Assembly: GCA_009839535.1 (NCBI GenBank)
Contig: VXPN01000263.1
Span: 1 to 40,529 of the forward strand
From: Boseongicola sp. SB0662_bin_57
GTDB taxonomy: Bacteria; Pseudomonadota; Alphaproteobacteria; Rhodobacterales; Rhodobacteraceae
DNA: 40,529 nt
Direction: 5' to 3'
The position numbers and the translations under genes were made by a program. Numbering within the stretch: position 1 is the stretch's first letter; each line of letters starts with the position of its first letter. This document shows positions 18,441 to 26,849 of this stretch, one piece after another. The notes under the pieces are model-generated. The model worked only from the letters and a program-made list of their open reading frames with translations. It searched no databases and was not told the origin of the DNA.

Positions 18441-21400
18441 TCAGCATATCTCGGCGCCCAGGCTGCGTTGGGCGCTGAGCGACCGCGCCCGCTCCGCCCG
18501 CAGCCGCTCCGTGCTTTCGGGCAGCTTCGCGTGAAGCAGTCCCTCCGCGGCCTCCCGCGGCACCTCGCCGCCCGACGCCAGCCGCGCCTCGCCGGACTCC
18601 AGGAGCGCCTTGGCCGGCCCGTCCTTGTCGAGATCGCGGGAGAGGCCCTTCAGCGCCCGGCGCACGTCGCGGAGCCCGACCTTGCGGGCCTCGTAGAGCG
18701 CCTCCTGCTCCGCGACCGTCTCGTTCCAGCGCTCGACGAACCGCTCGATCCGCCCGGCCGGCGAGCGTTCGAACCTCTCCTGCCCGGAGACGGCGTCCTT
18801 GAGCCGCGCGGACAGCGCCTTGCCCTTGAGGTCCTGCACCTCCTCGCGCAGGGCCCCGTCGCGCCTCAGCGCCGCGGCCAGCCTGTCCCTCGCGCCCGGG
18901 CGCGCCTTCTCGAGTTGGGCCGCCGCGTCCTTGAGCGCTTTCCGCTGGCCCTGCAGGGGCTCGAGGCCTTGCTCCCGATGCCTCAGGATCGAGGCCGCGG
19001 CCCGCCCGTAGCCGATCAGGGCCCGCTCGTACCGGGTTCGCCGCAGCGGGTCCGCCTCCGGGTCCGGCGGAGGCGGGATGCCGGCCAGGCGGGCCTCGGA
19101 GCGCGCGGGCGTCGCCTCCTCGCGTCCCGACCGCGAAAGCCGGTCCTGGCCAGGCGCGGCGGCCGTCGCCGGGAGCGACCGGCGGATTCTCGCGGCCTCG
19201 TCAGGCATGGCCTCGAGATGGGGAACATGCGGGCTGCCCTTCGCCAGCATCGCGTTGGCCTCCGCCACGATCATCGCGCCCTCCTCCCGCAGGGCGCGGC
19301 GGTCCGGATCCGCAGGGTCGCGGGAAGCGGACGGAATCCCGACCTCCCGCCGCGCCTGCCAGCGGCCGGCGCGGCGGGACAGGTCGCGTACCTCGCCAGC
19401 CAGCGCCTCCTGCCGGTCGCGCGTTTCCTTCCACTCGACGACGGCCCGGGCGGAACCCGCATCAAGTCCCTCAGCGCCTTCGAGCCGATCGCCCAGCCGG
19501 GCCGTATCCGCCCAGCCCGCGCAGTGAAGCTCCGGCACGGAGTCCCTTCGCGCGCACTCCCGCAGCGCATGCCAGCCACGCCGGAACCGTCCCGAATCGT
19601 CCAGCGTGCGGACGCGCCCGATCGCCGCGACGCCCTCGCGAAGGCCGGCCTCCCCTGGCACGGCCTCACGGTCCGGACGGTCGTGACGGTCGTGATGTCC
19701 GTTACGCTGCCATCCGTCCTGCATCGCGCGCGCCTCGTCCAGCAGCGCCGCACCGTCTTTCCGCCACGCCGCGTGCCCTGGCATGTCCTCCGGGAAGCGG
19801 CCTGCCGCCTTGGCCGCCCAGCCGAGCTCCGGCCACCTGCGCCAGTGGGCGCGCACCCGCGCCGCGAGGTCGCGTTCCTTGCGCTCCTCCGAGATCCGGC
19901 GCTCGTGCCCCTCCAGCATCGCGTCCAGCGTCCGCCGCATGTCCGGCGGCAGATCCTCGATCGCGGACAGCGCCGCCGCCCGCGCCATCACCTCCGCATG
20001 TTCGCGAAGGTCACGGGAATCCGTGCCGGCCTCCTCCGCGCGCCGCTCCAGCTCGCGCCAGTCCGCGACCAGCTCCTCGAACGTCTCCGGGTCGATGACG
20101 GGCGGCCGCTCCGGATCGATGCCCAGCGCCTCCAGCGCGCCGTCCCCCTGTCCGGGCCGGCCCTCCAGCGCCTCCACGAGCCCCTCGCGGTCGTCGGTCA
20201 GCAGCAGGAACTCCTCCGAGGCGCGGCTGAGCTCGACATGGAACAGCGCCTGGTCCACCGCGCCCGCCGAATCCAGCACCGCGATCGCCGAGCGCGCCGT
20301 CGCGCCCTGCGCGGCGTGGACCGTGGTGCAGTAGGCGTGGTCCAGGTGCCGGAGCTGCACGTCCTTCCCCGAAAGCGAGAAGGCGTGCCCCTCCGTGTCG
20401 CGGAACCGCACGCGCTGGCCCCCGATGTCCAGCACCTCCGCCTCGCCGCCGTTGACGAGGCCTTGCCGGCCATGGGAGGCCTTCCGGTTGCGGGTCCAGC
20501 GGATCCGGTCGCCGGCGCGGATCTCGATCTCCTCGGTGTCGTGCAGCCGGCACCACCAGGCGCTGTTGCCCGAGGGCCGGAAGCTCCGCTCGCCGCCGGG
20601 CGTCGCCAGCACGACCCTTCCGTCCTCCACGCCCGTGACGATGCAGACGTCGTCCTGGCGGCAGCCGTAGGCGTCGCGGTGGAACACGACCGTGTCCCCT
20701 TCCTCCCAGCTGCGGACGTCGGCCGCCTGCGCCCGCGTCAGCCGCCGGTCGACCAGCCGGTCGATGGCAAGCGACCGTCCGTGCAGCGCGCCCTCCGCCG
20801 CGAGCCCCTCGCGCACGGCGGCGTTGACCTCGCGACGGATCGCGTGGGTGGGCGCCATGATCGCGGTGTCCGTCCTCTCCTCCGGCCCGAGCGCCAGCCA
20901 GCGCCGTCCCGCCTCCGCGCCGAGCTGTCCGCGCGGGACCTCGCGCACCCGCTCGCCGAGGATCTCCGTCGCCTCGCCCGGCGCGCCCTCCCTGGACTGC
21001 CTGACGGCCTCACGGAGCGCCGGGTCGCGCTGGCGCAGCACCTCGTCCATGACGACGGTCTCCATGCCCGCCCGCTGCAGGAGCCGGAACGGCTGGCCCG
21101 CGTCCACGGCGCGCAGCTGCGCCGTGTCGCCCACGAGCGCCACCCTTGCCACGCCGAGCGCCCGCGAGATTCGCAGGAGCGCCTCCATGCGCGCGGTGTC
21201 GACCATCGACGCCTCGTCGACCGCGAGGAGCGCGCCCCGGAACTCCTCCCGCCCCCGCACCAGCCGGTCCGGATCGGAGAGGTCTCCGTGGCGAACGAGG
21301 AACCGCTGCAGCGTCCAGGCCTCGACGCCCGCCTCCCGCGCCAGCACCCGCGCGGCGGAGGCCGATGGCGCGAGGCCCAGGATCCTGCGTTCCCCCGCGA

Positions 21401-22949
21401 GCACCGCGGCCTCGCGGAGCATCGCGGTCTTGCCGCTCCCGGCATGGCCCTGCACGCCGACGACCTTGTCCCGCGCGAGCAGCAGCGTCCGCACCGCCTT
21501 CCGCTGGCCGTCCGTGAGACGGCCGCCCTCCAGCCTCGCCGCGACCGCCGCCTCGTCGGCAAGCGGGACGGCCCTTCCGCGCCCCTCGCGCATCAGCGCC
21601 AGAAGCCGCCGCTCCGCCTTCACCGCCCGGTCGGTGACGAAGGCGCGGTCCGCGCCCCGGCGGACGGTCTCCACCAGCTCGCCCTCGCGCACGAGCCGCG
21701 CGACGGCGGCGTCGATGTCGGCGAGCGTCCAGCGCCCCGGCGCGTGGCCGAGCGCCACGGCCCGGATCTCCGTCTCGGGAATCACCGTGCGCCGCTCCTC
21801 CGCGTGCGCCACCGCGCGCGCCACCGCCTCCAGCGGCCCGGTCTCCGGCTCCCGCGACAGCCGCTCCGGGGCCGACGGCCTGCCCGTGCGCCGGCCCTTC
21901 CTCGGCGCCCTGGCGCCGCGCGGCAGCTTCGGCACGGCGGGCACGCGCTTGCGGTTCCGGATCACGTTCGCCGGCAGGTCCGGCGGCGGCACGGGCGGGA
22001 TCTCCGCGCGCGCGCCGGTCTCTGGATCGACGGGCCGGGGCGGGGCAAGCGCCATCCTGTCGCGGTCGAGCCCGAGGGCGCGGGCGCGCTCCCGCCACTC
22101 GGTGACGAGCTCGGCCAGGCCGCGGTCCCGCTTCCGCCTGCGCGTGTGCAGCGCCGCCATCTGCGCGAGCGCCGGGGTGTACGGAAGCCCCAGCCGCTCC
22201 AGGCGGTCGAGGATCGCCCGACGCCGTCCGGAGAACGCCATCAGGAACGAGCGGTCGTAGCCCGCCAGCTCGAACCCGGGCACGTTGCCGACCATCGTCG
22301 GCGCCGTCGCCATCCCCAGCGCCTGGAGCCGGCGGGCCAGCTCGTTGCGGTAGAAGGCCCCGATCAGCCTCTGGCTGCGCCGGATTCGGGTCGGCTCGAC
22401 GCTGCGCCATGCGCCCGCCTCGTTCCGGGTGACGTTGGCCAGGACGCAGTGCGTGTGCAGCTGCGGGTCGAGGTCGCGGCTCGACAGGTGCCGGAACCCG
22501 GCGACGGCCATGCCGTCCGCCTTCACCCGGGGCCGGCGTCGCGTTGCGGGGTCCCAGCCGCGCGTCTCCAGCAGCTCCGCCTCGATCCAGTCCAGCGTCG
22601 CGCGCACCGCGTCGTCATGCGCCCGGATCACCCGCCGGTCGCCGGCGACCAGCGCCTCCAGCGACACCGACTTCGGGGCCGAGAAGGTGACGTCCCAGCC
22701 GGGGCGGTGCTCGCGCGCGCCCTCGCGCATCCGCCCGAGCAGGACACCCTTGTCGGGCATCTCGCCCGAAAGCAGCCCCGCGAAGCGCTTCGGGTGCACG
22801 TGGCCCCTGAGCCCCAGCGCGCCCGCCGCATTGCCGTGCCAGAAGCTCGCCTGCCGGTGCTCGGGATCGTCCTTCACGTAGTATCCGTCCCGCTCGTAGT
22901 ACGAGAGCGCCGCCGTCGCGGAGGCGAGGCTGACGACCGTCGCGACCAT
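18441..22949 (-). CDS. MobF-family conjugative relaxase-helicase (TraA/TrwC-like)
   Basis: 1502 residues from ATG 22949, preceded by GGGGAG; the upstream in-frame extension is low-complexity and rejected. The N-terminal relaxase domain has paired tyrosines Tyr17-Tyr18 and Tyr23-Tyr24 and the metal-binding three-His motif HLSSRDLDPQLHTH (His154, His165, His167), the arrangement of TrwC and TraI. A RecD-like helicase follows, with Walker A GHAGSGKT (Lys507), VDEASMVDT, and VALVGDTAQL. A C-terminal third rich in Arg, Glu and Ala, likely coiled coil, completes it. The enzyme nicks one strand at oriT, stays bound to the 5' end and unwinds the DNA for transfer. No coupling protein or type IV secretion gene is in the window, so it would act in a mobilizable element or depend on genes outside. 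Confidence 0.92.
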   Translation of the reverse strand: MVATVVSLASATAALSYYERDGYYVKDDPEHRQASFWHGNAAGALGLRGHVHPKRFAGLLSGEMPDKGVLLGRMREGAREHRPGWDVTFSAPKSVSLEALVAGDRRVIRAHDDAVRATLDWIEAELLETRGWDPATRRRPRVKADGMAVAGFRHLSSRDLDPQLHTHCVLANVTRNEAGAWRSVEPTRIRRSQRLIGAFYRNELARRLQALGMATAPTMVGNVPGFELAGYDRSFLMAFSGRRRAILDRLERLGLPYTPALAQMAALHTRRRKRDRGLAELVTEWRERARALGLDRDRMALAPPRPVDPETGARAEIPPVPPPDLPANVIRNRKRVPAVPKLPRGARAPRKGRRTGRPSAPERLSREPETGPLEAVARAVAHAEERRTVIPETEIRAVALGHAPGRWTLADIDAAVARLVREGELVETVRRGADRAFVTDRAVKAERRLLALMREGRGRAVPLADEAAVAARLEGGRLTDGQRKAVRTLLLARDKVVGVQGHAGSGKTAMLREAAVLAGERRILGLAPSASAARVLAREAGVEAWTLQRFLVRHGDLSDPDRLVRGREEFRGALLAVDEASMVDTARMEALLRISRALGVARVALVGDTAQLRAVDAGQPFRLLQRAGMETVVMDEVLRQRDPALREAVRQSREGAPGEATEILGERVREVPRGQLGAEAGRRWLALGPEERTDTAIMAPTHAIRREVNAAVREGLAAEGALHGRSLAIDRLVDRRLTRAQAADVRSWEEGDTVVFHRDAYGCRQDDVCIVTGVEDGRVVLATPGGERSFRPSGNSAWWCRLHDTEEIEIRAGDRIRWTRNRKASHGRQGLVNGGEAEVLDIGGQRVRFRDTEGHAFSLSGKDVQLRHLDHAYCTTVHAAQGATARSAIAVLDSAGAVDQALFHVELSRASEEFLLLTDDREGLVEALEGRPGQGDGALEALGIDPERPPVIDPETFEELVADWRELERRAEEAGTDSRDLREHAEVMARAAALSAIEDLPPDMRRTLDAMLEGHERRISEERKERDLAARVRAHWRRWPELGWAAKAAGRFPEDMPGHAAWRKDGAALLDEARAMQDGWQRNGHHDRHDRPDREAVPGEAGLREGVAAIGRVRTLDDSGRFRRGWHALRECARRDSVPELHCAGWADTARLGDRLEGAEGLDAGSARAVVEWKETRDRQEALAGEVRDLSRRAGRWQARREVGIPSASRDPADPDRRALREEGAMIVAEANAMLAKGSPHVPHLEAMPDEAARIRRSLPATAAAPGQDRLSRSGREEATPARSEARLAGIPPPPDPEADPLRRTRYERALIGYGRAAASILRHREQGLEPLQGQRKALKDAAAQLEKARPGARDRLAAALRRDGALREEVQDLKGKALSARLKDAVSGQERFERSPAGRIERFVERWNETVAEQEALYEARKVGLRDVRRALKGLSRDLDKDGPAKALLESGEARLASGGEVPREAAEGLLHAKLPESTERLRAERARSLSAQRSLGAEIC

Positions 22950-23201
22950 CCGTTCAGGCTCCCCGCAAGGCGGCGGCCAGGACGGAGCCGGAAAGGGCCG
23001 GGCCGCACGGAACGGCATGCAGGGGCGGGGCGCCATGCGCGGACGGTCCGGGATGCGGACCCGCCAACGGACACGGGGATCGGCAGCGCGACGGCAACGG
23101 GCAGGCCTGCCCGGCCCTCGCGGAAGCGCGGAAGCGGAGTCCGGGCGGTCCTCCGTCGCCATGTTGCCGTGCACGGCGACGGCCGGCGACGGCGCGGCGG
23201 T
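22950..23201. other. Intergenic space before the relaxase gene
   Basis: About 250 bases of very GC-rich DNA with no supported gene. The relaxase frame remains open across it as an artefact of composition. It could hold a promoter for the relaxase, but no consensus boxes are visible. Confidence 0.4.
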
Positions 23202-23915
23202 TCAGAATCCGAGCCATCGGAGAAGCCGGTCGGGATGGTCCGTCCACGTCGCCAGCGCCATCCCCGCGACGAAAGCGGCGCACGGCCAGAGGACGGGCAG
23301 CGGCCGGCGGGACCGCGCCTCCTCCGTCTTCCGGAGGAGCGCGGACAGGCTCGTCGAGACCGCGTCCAGGCCGGCCCCGGCTTCCTCCCGGAGACCGTCG
23401 ACGTCCGCCTTGATCCCGGCCGCGACGTCCCCGGTCCTGGCCGCGACGTCGAGGATCGCCTCGCGGTCCCCGGCCAGTTGCCTGGAAAGCCGCTCCGGCA
23501 AGCGGACGAGCGTCTCGCGGTCCTTGCGCAGCTCCGCCTCGATCGCTTCGGCGGCGACCTGGAGCCGTGCGGCGTGCGCGGCGACCAGCGCGGACGGCGA
23601 GTCCGGGCCGCCGTGCCCGGCGACCGTCTCCGCGACACGCGCGACGAGCCTGTCGCTCCAGTCGTCGAGCTCCTCCCGCGTCATCGGCCCGGGCCGTGCG
23701 GAGACCGCTTCGCCAACACGTTCGATGATCCTCGATTCCAGGCCCTCCAGGTCCTTCCGCGTCAATGCGGCCTCGCCCGACGCGGCCATCGCGTCGCCGA
23801 GCCTCGCGATCTCGTCCCTGACCGCCTCCAGCGCCGCGGCGCCCCCGGCCGGCCGCGTCGCCATCAGGTCCGTCGCGGACGGCCCGCGCTGCCCCGTGGC
23901 CCGCGTCCCGCTCAT
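23202..23915 (-). CDS. Coiled-coil protein with C-terminal membrane anchor (mobilization module)
   Basis: 237 residues from ATG 23915, which overlaps the stop of the upstream gene (ATGA). Nearly the whole chain is helical: heptad-like stretches at about 25-100 and 108-195. One hydrophobic segment, LPVLWPCAAFVAGMALATW, lies near 203-221, followed by a short charged end. It has no nuclease or ATPase motif. The layout resembles the other membrane-anchored coiled-coil protein after the relaxase. It probably supports the relaxosome or positions it at the membrane, but that is inferred from the operon only. I do not recognise a named family. Confidence 0.62.
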   Translation of the reverse strand: MSGTRATGQRGPSATDLMATRPAGGAAALEAVRDEIARLGDAMAASGEAALTRKDLEGLESRIIERVGEAVSARPGPMTREELDDWSDRLVARVAETVAGHGGPDSPSALVAAHAARLQVAAEAIEAELRKDRETLVRLPERLSRQLAGDREAILDVAARTGDVAAGIKADVDGLREEAGAGLDAVSTSLSALLRKTEEARSRRPLPVLWPCAAFVAGMALATWTDHPDRLLRWLGF

Positions 23916-24451
23916 CCGGCGCTCCCTCCTTGCTGTCCGCCTCGCGGGGATCGCCCGCCCGTGGCAGGCGCCGCCTCGCCGTCAGGGCGGACGGCCGCGG
24001 CCGCAGCGACTCCCGTCCGGGCGTCCGCGAGGGGCGCGCGGTTCCGCGTCAGCCGGGCCATGTCCGCCCGCGCCGCCCTCTCGCCGCGCACCGCGGCCAG
24101 CCGGGCGCGGACCTCGTCCGCCCGTCCGGCGTCGAGCATGTCCGCCGCCCACGTGGCGAACATCGCGGCGACCCGGGACTGCATGTCCGCGACCAGCGAG
24201 GCCGCGTCCCCGCCGCCGGCGACGAGCGCGCGGATCTCGCGGACGGCCTCCAGCATCTCGCGCTGCTCGGCCGGGGCGAGCGCGAGGACCGGGGCCGACC
24301 CGTCCCGCTCGCGCCCGTCGCGCTCGACGAGGCCGACGACGTAGCGCGCGACCGTCTGCCCCCGGCGGGCTGCGTGGTCGCGCACGGCGTCCCACTCGGC
24401 GTCCGTCGCCGAGATCGAGAGATGCCTCGGAGGCCTCGCCCTTCCCGTCAC
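23912..24451 (-). CDS. Ribbon-helix-helix type relaxosome accessory protein, third of three
   Basis: 179 residues from GTG 24451, overlapping the previous stop by four bases (GTGA) and the next start by four (ATGA). Residues 8-40 fit a ribbon-helix-helix unit: a short strand RHLSISA, helix DAEWDAVRDHAARRG, turn, helix TVARYVVGLV. The rest is helical and ends in a Gly- and Pro-rich tail. MobC-like proteins of this kind bind oriT, help the relaxase nick and often repress their own promoter. It is longer than the other two copies. An extended reading from 25039 in the same frame has no support and overlaps two better genes. Confidence 0.65.
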   Translation of the reverse strand: MTGRARPPRHLSISATDAEWDAVRDHAARRGQTVARYVVGLVERDGRERDGSAPVLALAPAEQREMLEAVREIRALVAGGGDAASLVADMQSRVAAMFATWAADMLDAGRADEVRARLAAVRGERAARADMARLTRNRAPLADARTGVAAAAAVRPDGEAAPATGGRSPRGGQQGGSAG

Positions 24452-24756
24452 GCCGCCCGCTCCCCGGCCATCGCCGAAATCGCCGACAGGAGGCTCTGGC
24501 CGCTCCCGCCGGGAAGCTCCTCCCGGAGCAGGCGGACGACGCCGAGGACCTCCAGCATGCCCTCCAGGAGCGACAGCTGCGCCTCCTCGTCGATCACGAC
24601 CGGATGCACGTCCGGATCGTCCTGGAGCGCCAGGTCGAGCACGTAGCGCGAGATCGTCTTGCCCGCCGCCTTCGCCCGCCCCCGGATCATCGCCTGCTCC
24701 TCCGGCGGGCAGTGCAGGCTGCGCTGCCGCCGCCGTTCGCGCGCCGCGCCGCTCAC
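24448..24756 (-). CDS. Ribbon-helix-helix protein, second of three
   Basis: 102 residues from GTG 24756, sharing four bases with the stop of the gene before and with the start of the gene after. The beginning, ARERRRQRSLHCPPEEQAM, then GRAKAAGKTISRYVLDLAL, matches the strand-helix-turn-helix plan with the typical G-x-T/S-x-x-x-Y turn. The remainder is a leucine-rich helix, perhaps for dimer or relaxase contact. It is probably a DNA-binding component of the relaxosome. Similar in plan to its two neighbours but clearly diverged in sequence. Confidence 0.65.
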   Translation of the reverse strand: MSGAARERRRQRSLHCPPEEQAMIRGRAKAAGKTISRYVLDLALQDDPDVHPVVIDEEAQLSLLEGMLEVLGVVRLLREELPGGSGQSLLSAISAMAGERAA

Positions 24757-25112
24757 GGCGCGCCCTCCCGACCGGTCTCCGCGCCCGCCGCCTTCCAGCG
24801 GTTCGCCGCGCCGGGATCGGCCAGGCGGTCCAGCACGCCCTCCCGGTCCATCCACGCGTCGACCGCGTCGCAGGCGTCCTCCCACGCCGCGCCGGCCCCG
24901 GCCTCGCGCAGGCGACGCTCCTCCAGCTTCGAGAGCACCAGCGCCTCGCGGACCGCGCGGCGGACGACCTCCCCCGGAAGGCCGTCGGGCGCCAGCGCCC
25001 GCGCGACGACGTATCTCGACATTTCCATGCCCGCCGCACCGGCGGCCCGCGCGATGCGCTCCCATTCGGCGTCCGTGGCCATCAGGCCGCGCTGCCTTCG
25101 CGCCGCGCTCAT
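24753..25112 (-). CDS. Ribbon-helix-helix protein, first of three
   Basis: 119 residues from ATG 25112, the first gene of the mobilization run; only a weak GGCGGCG stands upstream. The RHH unit is at residues 5-40: RQRGLMATDAEWERIA, then AGMEMSRYVVARAL. The rest is helical and charged, with two Trp near the middle. Its frame stays open upstream to 25718 without credible start or coding character, so the short form is preferred. The gene faces the non-coding region 25113-26199, where its likely binding sites lie. Confidence 0.65.
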   Translation of the reverse strand: MSAARRQRGLMATDAEWERIARAAGAAGMEMSRYVVARALAPDGLPGEVVRRAVREALVLSKLEERRLREAGAGAAWEDACDAVDAWMDREGVLDRLADPGAANRWKAAGAETGREGAP

Positions 25113-25267
25113 GACGCCGCCAACGGCCGGTTCACGGCCTCCTGCCTTGAAACAGGCCCCCGATCCGCCATTGCGCTCCCCCCAATGTTCCTGACATGCA
25201 TCTTGTGGCAAAAGCGGTTCGCCACTGCAAGGCGACATGCCTGAATGTTCCTCGGCTGCAACTTTTT

Positions 25268-25314
25268 CTTGTATCATCCTTGTCGGCGGCCCGCAACAAT
25301 GTTGCTTGACATTG
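25268..25314 (-). promoter_or_regulatory. Possible promoter and operator of the mobilization genes
   Basis: CAATGT at 25297-25302 mirrors ACATTG at 25309-25314 around six bases. Directly beside it, in the minus sense, are TTGCGG (25296-25291) and TACAAG (25273-25268) with 17 bases between, a weak sigma70-like pair. A palindrome touching a -35 region is a common plan for autoregulation by a ribbon-helix-helix protein. Both boxes match the consensus poorly, so this is tentative. Confidence 0.3.
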
Positions 25315-25613
25315 CGGTCATTGCGTTGCATGCAAGGGACTTGCAGGAAAAGGCAACAGGAATCATGTGTGGCTGGAGCCACGTGACTCTCTCTTGAGCT
25401 GTCACACCCCACGCATCGCTGATGCAGGCATTGCCCTGTCTGCACTTGTCCGGTCCCTTGACGACTTTTGCCGTCAAACGGGGCCGCAAGGTTGTTGGAC
25501 CGAGCGTACTGCGCAGAGCTATACGCGGATCGCCATCGCCCGGTCCTCGCAGGACACCGCCTGTCCGGCACCGATATACGAGCGACATGCGTTCCGGATC
25601 CCTGTTCCCAACA

Positions 25614-25720
25614 TGTATGCTCTGGAGCACCTTGCCCTCTGTCCCTCCATGGCCGCCGTGTATGCTCCGGGCACACAATTCCCTGTCCCTCTTTGTCCAC
25701 CTTGCATGCTCTCAGCATGC
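25614..25720. repeat. Cluster of short direct and inverted repeats
   Basis: TGTATGCTC occurs at 25614-25622 and 25659-25667; CTGTCCCTC occurs near 25639-25647 and 25683-25691; CACCTTGC occurs at 25628-25635 and 25698-25705. GCATGC at 25704-25709 and 25715-25720 encloses TCTCA. The units are interleaved and imperfect, so this is not a simple tandem repeat. The likely meaning is a set of protein-binding sites at an origin of transfer. Confidence 0.45.
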
Positions 25721-26199
25721 GGCACCATCATGGTCCAAACCCTCTTCGCGTGCTCACGAATTGCCCCCGGATCGGTCTTCGCAAATCCGAGGACGAACAG
25801 GAAAACCGCCTTGGGCTGCCGTCAACTTGCTTCGACTCGTCTCTGGACCCAGGTGAAACGAGCCGCCGAACGCGAACGGCAGGACGTCGTGTGCGTTTGC
25901 AGGCAGGCGCAAAGATTGAACGGAATGGCGGCGGGATCCGCCCCGCGAGCGGTCCGGTCTCGCAACCGACGCTTGCGCCAAGGCGGCCAGTACCCCGCTA
26001 ATCGTTCACCAGATCATCGAATTTCACTCGCTGACGTCCAGGCCTCAGGCCACACATGACGCCTCGATCCCCTGCAAGGCATCAAGCCGCCAGTGAGATG
26101 CCGCCATCCGGCAAGCCACGGCGGCAACCGGATTACGTCCTTCCCCATAGTGGCGGAAGCATGCAAGCCGGGATACCAGCCGCCGACAGGAGCGACAAC

Positions 26200-26691
26200 G
26201 TGTCCGAAACCGATCATGGCGAGCCGAAGTCGACGGGGACTCCGTCCCTAACTAGGTCCAGCTCGCGCCGCACCCGCGGCCTCCGTTTCTCCGATTCCGA
26301 GTGGGAGGAGATCAGGGCGGCCGCCGAAGGCGACTGACTGACTGTCCCGGAGTTCGTCTGTGACAAGCTTCTGGCCATCGTGCGCGGCAATGCCGCGGCC
26401 GGCCCCGCCGAAAGCCTCGCTTCGCTTGCGCCCCTGATCAAGCGAACCTTCCGGTACACCTGGTTCCTCTCCACCCACAAACGGGACGAGATGATTCAGG
26501 AGGGTCGCCATGAGGAGATCGACAGCTTGGTCAAGGAGGCTCGTGACCTTCAGACAGAATTCAGCAGACCGAGCCGCGACTGCGGACCGGCTACTGACGC
26601 GGCACGCCCAACCGGCCGCCCTGAAAGGGAGCGTCGGACGGTTCCGCGACAGGGCCCAAAATTCTTGTGTAGCACGCTGCCCGATACATGA
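26200..26691 (+). pseudogene. Ribbon-helix-helix protein interrupted by an in-frame stop
   Basis: From GTG 26200, with AGGAG nine bases upstream, the frame reads RTRGLRFSDSEWEEIRAAAE, a clear RHH beginning, then meets TGA at 26335-26337. The same frame continues at once with LTVPEFVCDKLLAIVRGN and then a helical segment (APLIKRTFRYTWFLSTHKRD), exactly the second RHH helix and the following domain. The stop therefore splits one gene by point mutation rather than marking a natural end. The true end of the gene is unclear; the frame closes at 26691 but coding character fades after about 26580. Restart at GTG 26380 would lack the DNA-binding half. It is a fourth RHH gene of this region, on the opposite strand to the other three. 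Confidence 0.6.
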
Positions 26692-26849
26692 GGTAGCGGA
26701 TGACTTGAACCCGACCGCGCAAGCTCGCAAATTGGAAGTGAGTGAGGGCACTCTCGCAGAGGGCATGGACGCCATGGTGTCGCGCGACTGGCACAATTTT
26801 GATCTTGCGAAACGGACAGTCCGTACAACAACGAAGGAGGCCTGACCGA

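Larger units (their letters stand above)
25113..26199. other. Non-coding region upstream of the mobilization genes, likely oriT region
   Basis: About 1.1 kb without a supported gene. It separates the minus-strand mobilization run from a plus-strand RHH pseudogene. It contains AATGTTCCT twice, exactly 60 bases apart (25184-25192 and 25244-25252), a palindrome at 25297-25314 and a cluster of short direct repeats at 25614-25720. Repeats and palindromes next to RHH and relaxase genes are the normal features of an origin of transfer. I could not recognise a nic consensus, so the call is by position and structure. A plus-strand reading frame at 25367-26059 looks accidental. Confidence 0.45.

Noticed and set aside
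22950..23174. N-terminal extension of the relaxase frame by 75 codons
   Set aside because: The relaxase family starts at the ATG 22949, which has its own ribosome-binding site; the extension is Pro/Arg-rich filler.
18330..24344. A 2004-codon open frame on the plus strand opposite the relaxase
   Set aside because: It is antisense to a relaxase with all motifs intact; long antisense frames are common in very GC-rich genes. It has an Arg- and Pro-rich composition and no domain.
25367..26059. A 230-codon plus-strand frame in the presumed oriT region
   Set aside because: No ribosome-binding site, no recognisable domain, and it runs through repeats and palindromes.
26510..26845. A 111-codon plus-strand frame after the RHH pseudogene
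   Set aside because: It overlaps the pseudogene in another phase, has no clear start signal and its codon use is not convincing; a real small gene is not excluded.
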